Positions 51,848 through 54,824 of a stretch of DNA of 54,824 bases are shown here, in pieces. The stretch comes from Winogradskyella sp. (GTDB lineage Bacteria > Bacteroidota > Bacteroidia > Flavobacteriales > Flavobacteriaceae), in NCBI RefSeq assembly GCF_013213835.1, contig NZ_JABSSU010000012.1, positions 10,163-64,986 on the forward strand. Reading direction: 5' to 3'. Made by a program: the position numbers and the translations under genes. Every line of letters starts with the position of its first letter. The stretch's first letter is position 1. The notes under the pieces are model-generated. The model had not been told where the DNA came from. It worked only from the letters and a program-made list of their open reading frames with translations, and searched no databases.

Positions 51848-52240
51848 TTAACGAGAACCTAAAACTTGCTTTAAACTTGAGATTTGATTATCCCATAGCA
51901 TCTTAGCTTCTTCTACCTCATCATCCTCTGCAAAATCTGTGATCATTAAAGATACATCTTTTGTAATTTCATCGACTTGTATTCTTATTTCAAAAAAATA
52001 GCTTGCGCCATCTTCTTCATCTGCAACCCATCTGTATTTTACACGTTCACCACTCTTTTTACTTAGTAGTTTAGCTTGTTCTTCTGAACCGTCCCAAATA
52101 AAGGTAAATAATTCACCTCTAGAGTTAACATTGTCGGCAAACCACTCTGATAAACCAGAAGGTGTTGATATGTATTGATATATTAGTGAAGGTGATGCTT
52201 GTATCACAAACTCCATTTCAAATTTTTCTTTGTCTTCCAT
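51848..52240 (-). CDS. START-like/AHSA1-type domain protein
   Basis: The protein is about 130 residues from the ATG at 52240 (MEDKEKFEMEFVIQASPSLI), the family's typical start; the frame extends 16 codons further to 52288, which would be an unusual hydrophobic leader. The fold is the SRPBCC (START-like) hydrophobic pocket with YQYISTPSGLSEWFADNVN. Function is unknown. Confidence 0.85.
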   Translation of the reverse strand: MEDKEKFEMEFVIQASPSLIYQYISTPSGLSEWFADNVNSRGELFTFIWDGSEEQAKLLSKKSGERVKYRWVADEEDGASYFFEIRIQVDEITKDVSLMITDFAEDDEVEEAKMLWDNQISSLKQVLGSR

Positions 52241-52327
52241 CAGTAGCGATATTAGTGGCTCAATATATACAATATTGATACAATACAAAACTTTACAACA
52301 AATTAATTTTTTTTTGGAAAGTTATGT

Positions 52328-52357
52328 TTGTTGAAGTTGAATTTGTTTTTATATTTG
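52328..52357 (+). promoter_or_regulatory. tRNA promoter
   Basis: TTG (52328-52330), 19 bases, then TATATTTG (52350-52357) match the Bacteroidota consensus. The element ends 13 bases before the tRNA. It is a strong stable-RNA promoter. Confidence 0.7.
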
Positions 52358-52370
52358 CACCCGCAATAAT

Positions 52371-52444
52371 GGCGAGGTAGCTCAGTTGGTTAGAGCGTCG
52401 GATTCATAACCCGGAGGTCTCGAGTTCAAATCTCGATCTCGCTA
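52371..52444 (+). tRNA. tRNA with CAT anticodon, probably elongator tRNA-Met
   Basis: A cloverleaf can be drawn: acceptor GGCGAGG/TCTCGCT, D arm GCTC/GAGC, anticodon loop TTCATAA with CAT, T arm TCGAG/CTCGA with TTCAAAT. The anticodon stem lacks the three GC pairs of initiator tRNA, so it is elongator Met, or tRNA-Ile2 if lysidine-modified. CCA is not encoded. An integrase gene follows within 60 bases, so its 3' end may serve as an attachment site. Confidence 0.9.
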
Positions 52445-52467
52445 CAAAACTTAAATATATTTAAATC

Positions 52468-52498
52468 AACGGTTTAGTTCACTCTAAACCGTTTTTTT
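52468..52498 (+). terminator. Intrinsic terminator after the tRNA
   Basis: AACGGTTTAG and CTAAACCGTT form a perfect 10-bp stem with the six-base loop TTCACT, followed by a T-run. The integrase ATG lies directly after this T-run. Confidence 0.9.
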
Positions 52499-53857
52499 AT
52501 GCAAAATATCCAACAATTAGTTATCTTAGAACACATTAACGAACATAACTTCGAACATAGATTGCGACAGAACAATAAATTTACAACACCCAAAATAAAT
52601 GATTTTAATGGGGACCTAAAAAAACGATGGTATGTATATTTCTATTATCGTAATCCTGCTACTGGTAGAATGCAAAGAATGAATAATATCTATGGTGGCG
52701 TCAATAGATTAAAAACCAAATCTGCTAGGTATGCTCTTCTTAAATTATACATGTCTCGACTCGAACATTTTCTAAATCTTGGTTATGATCCTTTCGGTAA
52801 TAATGATGAACTTCACAGTAAATATCTTAAGAAGGAAAAAGAAGAAATCAAAACAAATACAACTGTTAGTTCCGGTCAATCAAATTCTGAATCTATAAAT
52901 ATAGGAGCTTTACAACCTAATTCAGAGGATAAAAGAGAAGCTCAGTCAATTTCTATTGAAAAAGCTTTTAAAAAAGCGATAGAACTGAAACAAAATGTTG
53001 TTGGTAAAAAAACACTCGAGGATTATAATGCCAGATTGAATTCGCTGCAGCGATGGTTCAAAAAGGAATATAAATCCATAGTGTATATCCATGAGATTCA
53101 AAAGAGTCATATTGTCAAATACCTTAATCAGGTCCTGCTAAATTCATCTGCAAGAAATAGAAATAACTATAGAACTGTATTCAGCTCAATTTTTCAATTA
53201 TTAGAGGATAATGATATTATTGAAAGAAATTTTATCAAATCCATAAAACAAATAAAGTCAAAACCTAAAAGACACAAGACCTATTCTGATAAAGAGCAGG
53301 AACGGATCTTCCAACACCTCGAAGAAAATGACCCCATTCTATTACTCTTTATTAAATTCATATCATATAACTTTCTCAGACCTGTTGAGGTCTGCCGTCT
53401 TAAGGTGAAAGATATAAACCTTGAAGAACAAACTTTACAGTATACTTCTAAAACCAAAAATTTAGCAATTAAATTAATCCCTGATATTTTATTTAATCAA
53501 TTACCTGATCTTTCATTACTTGACCCCAATGACTTTTTATTCACACCAAAGAAAATTGGTGGTAAATGGAATGCCTCAGAAATCAACCGAAGAACAAATT
53601 TTAGTAAGCGATTTAAAAAAGTAAAAGAAGAACTAGGCTTCTCTGAAGATCATACCTTATATAGTTTCAGACATACCTTTATAACGAGACTCTATAAATC
53701 AATAAAAGAAACAAAATCTCCATTTGAGGCTAAAAGTATGCTAATGCAAATCACTGGACATGAAACTATGGAAGCTCTTGTGAAATATTTACGGGATATT
53801 AATGCCGAATTACCAAATGATTATTCAGATTATTTTAAACTATCTCAAAATAAATAA
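52499..53857 (+). CDS. Tyrosine recombinase/integrase of an integrated element
   Basis: The 452-residue protein has an N-terminal arm-binding type domain (NDFNGDLKKRWYVYFYYRNPATGR), a central SAM-like region and a C-terminal catalytic domain. The latter has Arg in FLRPVEVCRLKVKDI, the HxxR-region YSFRHTFITR (first His replaced by Tyr, as often in Bacteroidota integrases), TGHETMEALVKYL with the likely nucleophile Tyr near the end. It inserts DNA at an att site. It follows a tRNA directly, the classical setting of a genomic island. The start is uncertain since ATG 52499 leaves no room for a ribosome-binding site after the terminator. Confidence 0.88.
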   Translation: MQNIQQLVILEHINEHNFEHRLRQNNKFTTPKINDFNGDLKKRWYVYFYYRNPATGRMQRMNNIYGGVNRLKTKSARYALLKLYMSRLEHFLNLGYDPFGNNDELHSKYLKKEKEEIKTNTTVSSGQSNSESINIGALQPNSEDKREAQSISIEKAFKKAIELKQNVVGKKTLEDYNARLNSLQRWFKKEYKSIVYIHEIQKSHIVKYLNQVLLNSSARNRNNYRTVFSSIFQLLEDNDIIERNFIKSIKQIKSKPKRHKTYSDKEQERIFQHLEENDPILLLFIKFISYNFLRPVEVCRLKVKDINLEEQTLQYTSKTKNLAIKLIPDILFNQLPDLSLLDPNDFLFTPKKIGGKWNASEINRRTNFSKRFKKVKEELGFSEDHTLYSFRHTFITRLYKSIKETKSPFEAKSMLMQITGHETMEALVKYLRDINAELPNDYSDYFKLSQNK

Positions 53858-53862
53858 TACTC

Positions 53863-54528
53863 TTGGACCAACTTTTAAATCAACTATATAATCCTGGTGT
53901 ATTTTGCATACCTCAGGACATACTGGATAAAAATACCTCTGAAGACCTCTCTGTTTTCAATAAAGTTGGCCTAACTGATCATTTATTTGTTTTAAAAGGT
54001 AAAGATAGTTTCTTGTTAAAAGATGGTTTTGATATTATGTTTTTACTTGAAAAACATAATACTTTGAATGCGTCAGTTTATAAGATTCTTAATATGCGAA
54101 AGACTAATGATGAAGACGCTTTTCTTTTTTTCTTGAACAATTATTATAATGCTTTACAGATATGGACAAATTTTTCAGAAATTACTAAAAAAGAAGCCAA
54201 AACTTCTGCTAAAAATTATACACCTGAAATTCAATATCTACTTGACTTTCAATTTCAAGCCTTTACACACCATAAAATTGAATTAGATCATTACTTTAAT
54301 AATCCCATCAATAGCTCTTACAAAAAGACAAAAGAACAGTATCAATTCTCCAGTAATAAAGTTGAAGAGGTAATTACTAAAAACCACCTCGTTCAACCAA
54401 ATACAAATATTCATCTGAGTAATAAAAAGACTAAGACTGAAAACACCCTATTGCCAAGTATAAAAGATATAGATAATTATATCCTACAAACTGTTTTTAA
54501 AATACATAATGAAAACATCGATTTCTAG
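53863..54528 (+). CDS. Unknown protein of the integrated element
   Basis: The 221-residue protein starts with TTG, 5 bases after the integrase stop. It has no recognisable domain. The sequence is rich in Asn, Lys and Leu with a central mixed segment (LFFLNNYYNALQIWTNFSEI) and low-complexity polar stretches near residues 145-200. It is probably co-expressed with the integrase, as accessory genes of mobile elements often are. Confidence 0.55.
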   Translation: MDQLLNQLYNPGVFCIPQDILDKNTSEDLSVFNKVGLTDHLFVLKGKDSFLLKDGFDIMFLLEKHNTLNASVYKILNMRKTNDEDAFLFFLNNYYNALQIWTNFSEITKKEAKTSAKNYTPEIQYLLDFQFQAFTHHKIELDHYFNNPINSSYKKTKEQYQFSSNKVEEVITKNHLVQPNTNIHLSNKKTKTENTLLPSIKDIDNYILQTVFKIHNENIDF

Positions 54529-54706
54529 ACCTATTTAAATTAGGCTGAATTGTTAACAACTCTGTTAATAAGATGTTTAAAAGTCTCAGATTAGGCGGTT
54601 TTTTAATTTAATTTTCAATTGAATAATTAAAAGCACGTGTTCATCTATCTACTATTGACGTATCACAATCCCTTAAAAAACCTCTAATTAATAATCCCTC
54701 AAAAAA
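54529..54706. other. AT-rich intergenic region in the integrated element
   Basis: No gene is visible in these 178 bases. It holds a TGTTAACA palindrome near 54551 and a nearby TGTTAAT, plus several T-runs. It probably contains the promoter of the partial gene at the window's end. Confidence 0.4.
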
Positions 54707-54824
54707 ATGAAAAATTACAATGGTAAAATTGAAGAATTAGAAAAAAATCTAATTAAAAATTTATTAAACAACAACTTGAGCGATCTTGATCATTTGCTGA
54801 GTAGTGACTTTAAATTGATTCTGC
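54707..54824 (+). CDS. Partial hypothetical gene cut by window end
   Basis: An ATG opens a frame without a stop for at least 39 codons, starting MKNYNGKIEELEKNLIKNLL, a charged helix-like beginning. It is too short to classify. It belongs to the element that begins with the integrase. Confidence 0.4.
   Translation, partial: MKNYNGKIEELEKNLIKNLLNNNLSDLDHLLSSDFKLIL

Noticed and set aside
52371..52444. Initiator tRNA-fMet
   Set aside because: The anticodon stem does not show the three consecutive G-C pairs of initiator tRNAs, and the D arm and loop fit an elongator type.
1..54824. CRISPR arrays, rRNA operons or insertion sequences
   Set aside because: No direct-repeat/spacer arrays, no rRNA-like sequence and no transposase genes were seen. 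The only mobile-element gene is the tyrosine recombinase at 52499.

Overview
The window looks like a chromosomal segment of a marine member of the Flavobacteriaceae (Bacteroidota). The evidence is low GC, Bacteroidota-type promoters (TAnnTTTG, in two cases with TTG 19 bp upstream), and family-typical proteins such as a Lacal_2735-type protein, DUF4290, a CcsB-CcsA fusion, a green-type DTE proteorhodopsin and Blh retinal-forming enzymes. The exact genus cannot be named from this sequence.

Layout. 1-4.5 kb: pckA, a DUF2490 protein, rlmF and a transsulfuration-type PLP enzyme. 4.5-9.3 kb: a phototrophy island with two Blh-like beta-carotene dioxygenase paralogues flanking a PAS histidine kinase (interrupted by an in-frame TAA) and its response regulator, then proteorhodopsin. 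9.3-12.4 kb: a broken MATE transporter gene, three small multi-TM proteins including a DoxX-like one, and a run of tiny overlapping membrane ORFs. 12.4-27.7 kb: mostly housekeeping (ccsBA, mscL, DUF2520, KdsC-like, UbiA-like, Maf, lipoproteins, PIG-L deacetylase, a sodium/solute symporter, an oxidoreductase, DUF2911). 27.8-30 kb: an arsenic operon (ArsR, DUF6428-like, ArsC-like, aquaporin). 30-43.9 kb: a large all-plus light/oxidative-stress supercluster with four photolyase/cryptochrome homologues, a TetR-like regulator, an ABC1/UbiB kinase, a flavin reductase-like protein, DUF2867 and DUF2256 proteins, TIGR03643, folE, a non-canonical SDR, glutathione peroxidase, TspO and SRPBCC. 43.9-52.3 kb: murA, DUF4290, DUF493, an AAA NTPase, recQ, fmt, HU, YqgE, a class IV aminotransferase and a START-like protein. 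52.4 kb to the end: a tRNA-Met(CAT) followed at once by a tyrosine recombinase and unknown genes, the likely edge of an integrated element.

The main discovery is a shared palindromic site, TGTTTAA-N16-TTAAACA, with identical half-site spacing in three promoters: proteorhodopsin (8455-8484), the TetR-like/ABC1/photolyase operon (30003-30032) and the second half of the light cluster (38518-38547). It suggests that one unidentified regulator, possibly the TetR-like protein at 30061, coordinates light harvesting, retinal supply, photorepair and photo-oxidative defence. Two photolyase homologues also depart from canonical chemistry. One FeS-BCP-type protein lacks three of the four cluster cysteines, and one cryptochrome has His and Leu in place of the flavin-proximal Asn and Trp. 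Two genes beside proteorhodopsin (the histidine kinase and MATE) carry inactivating lesions that need checking against raw reads.
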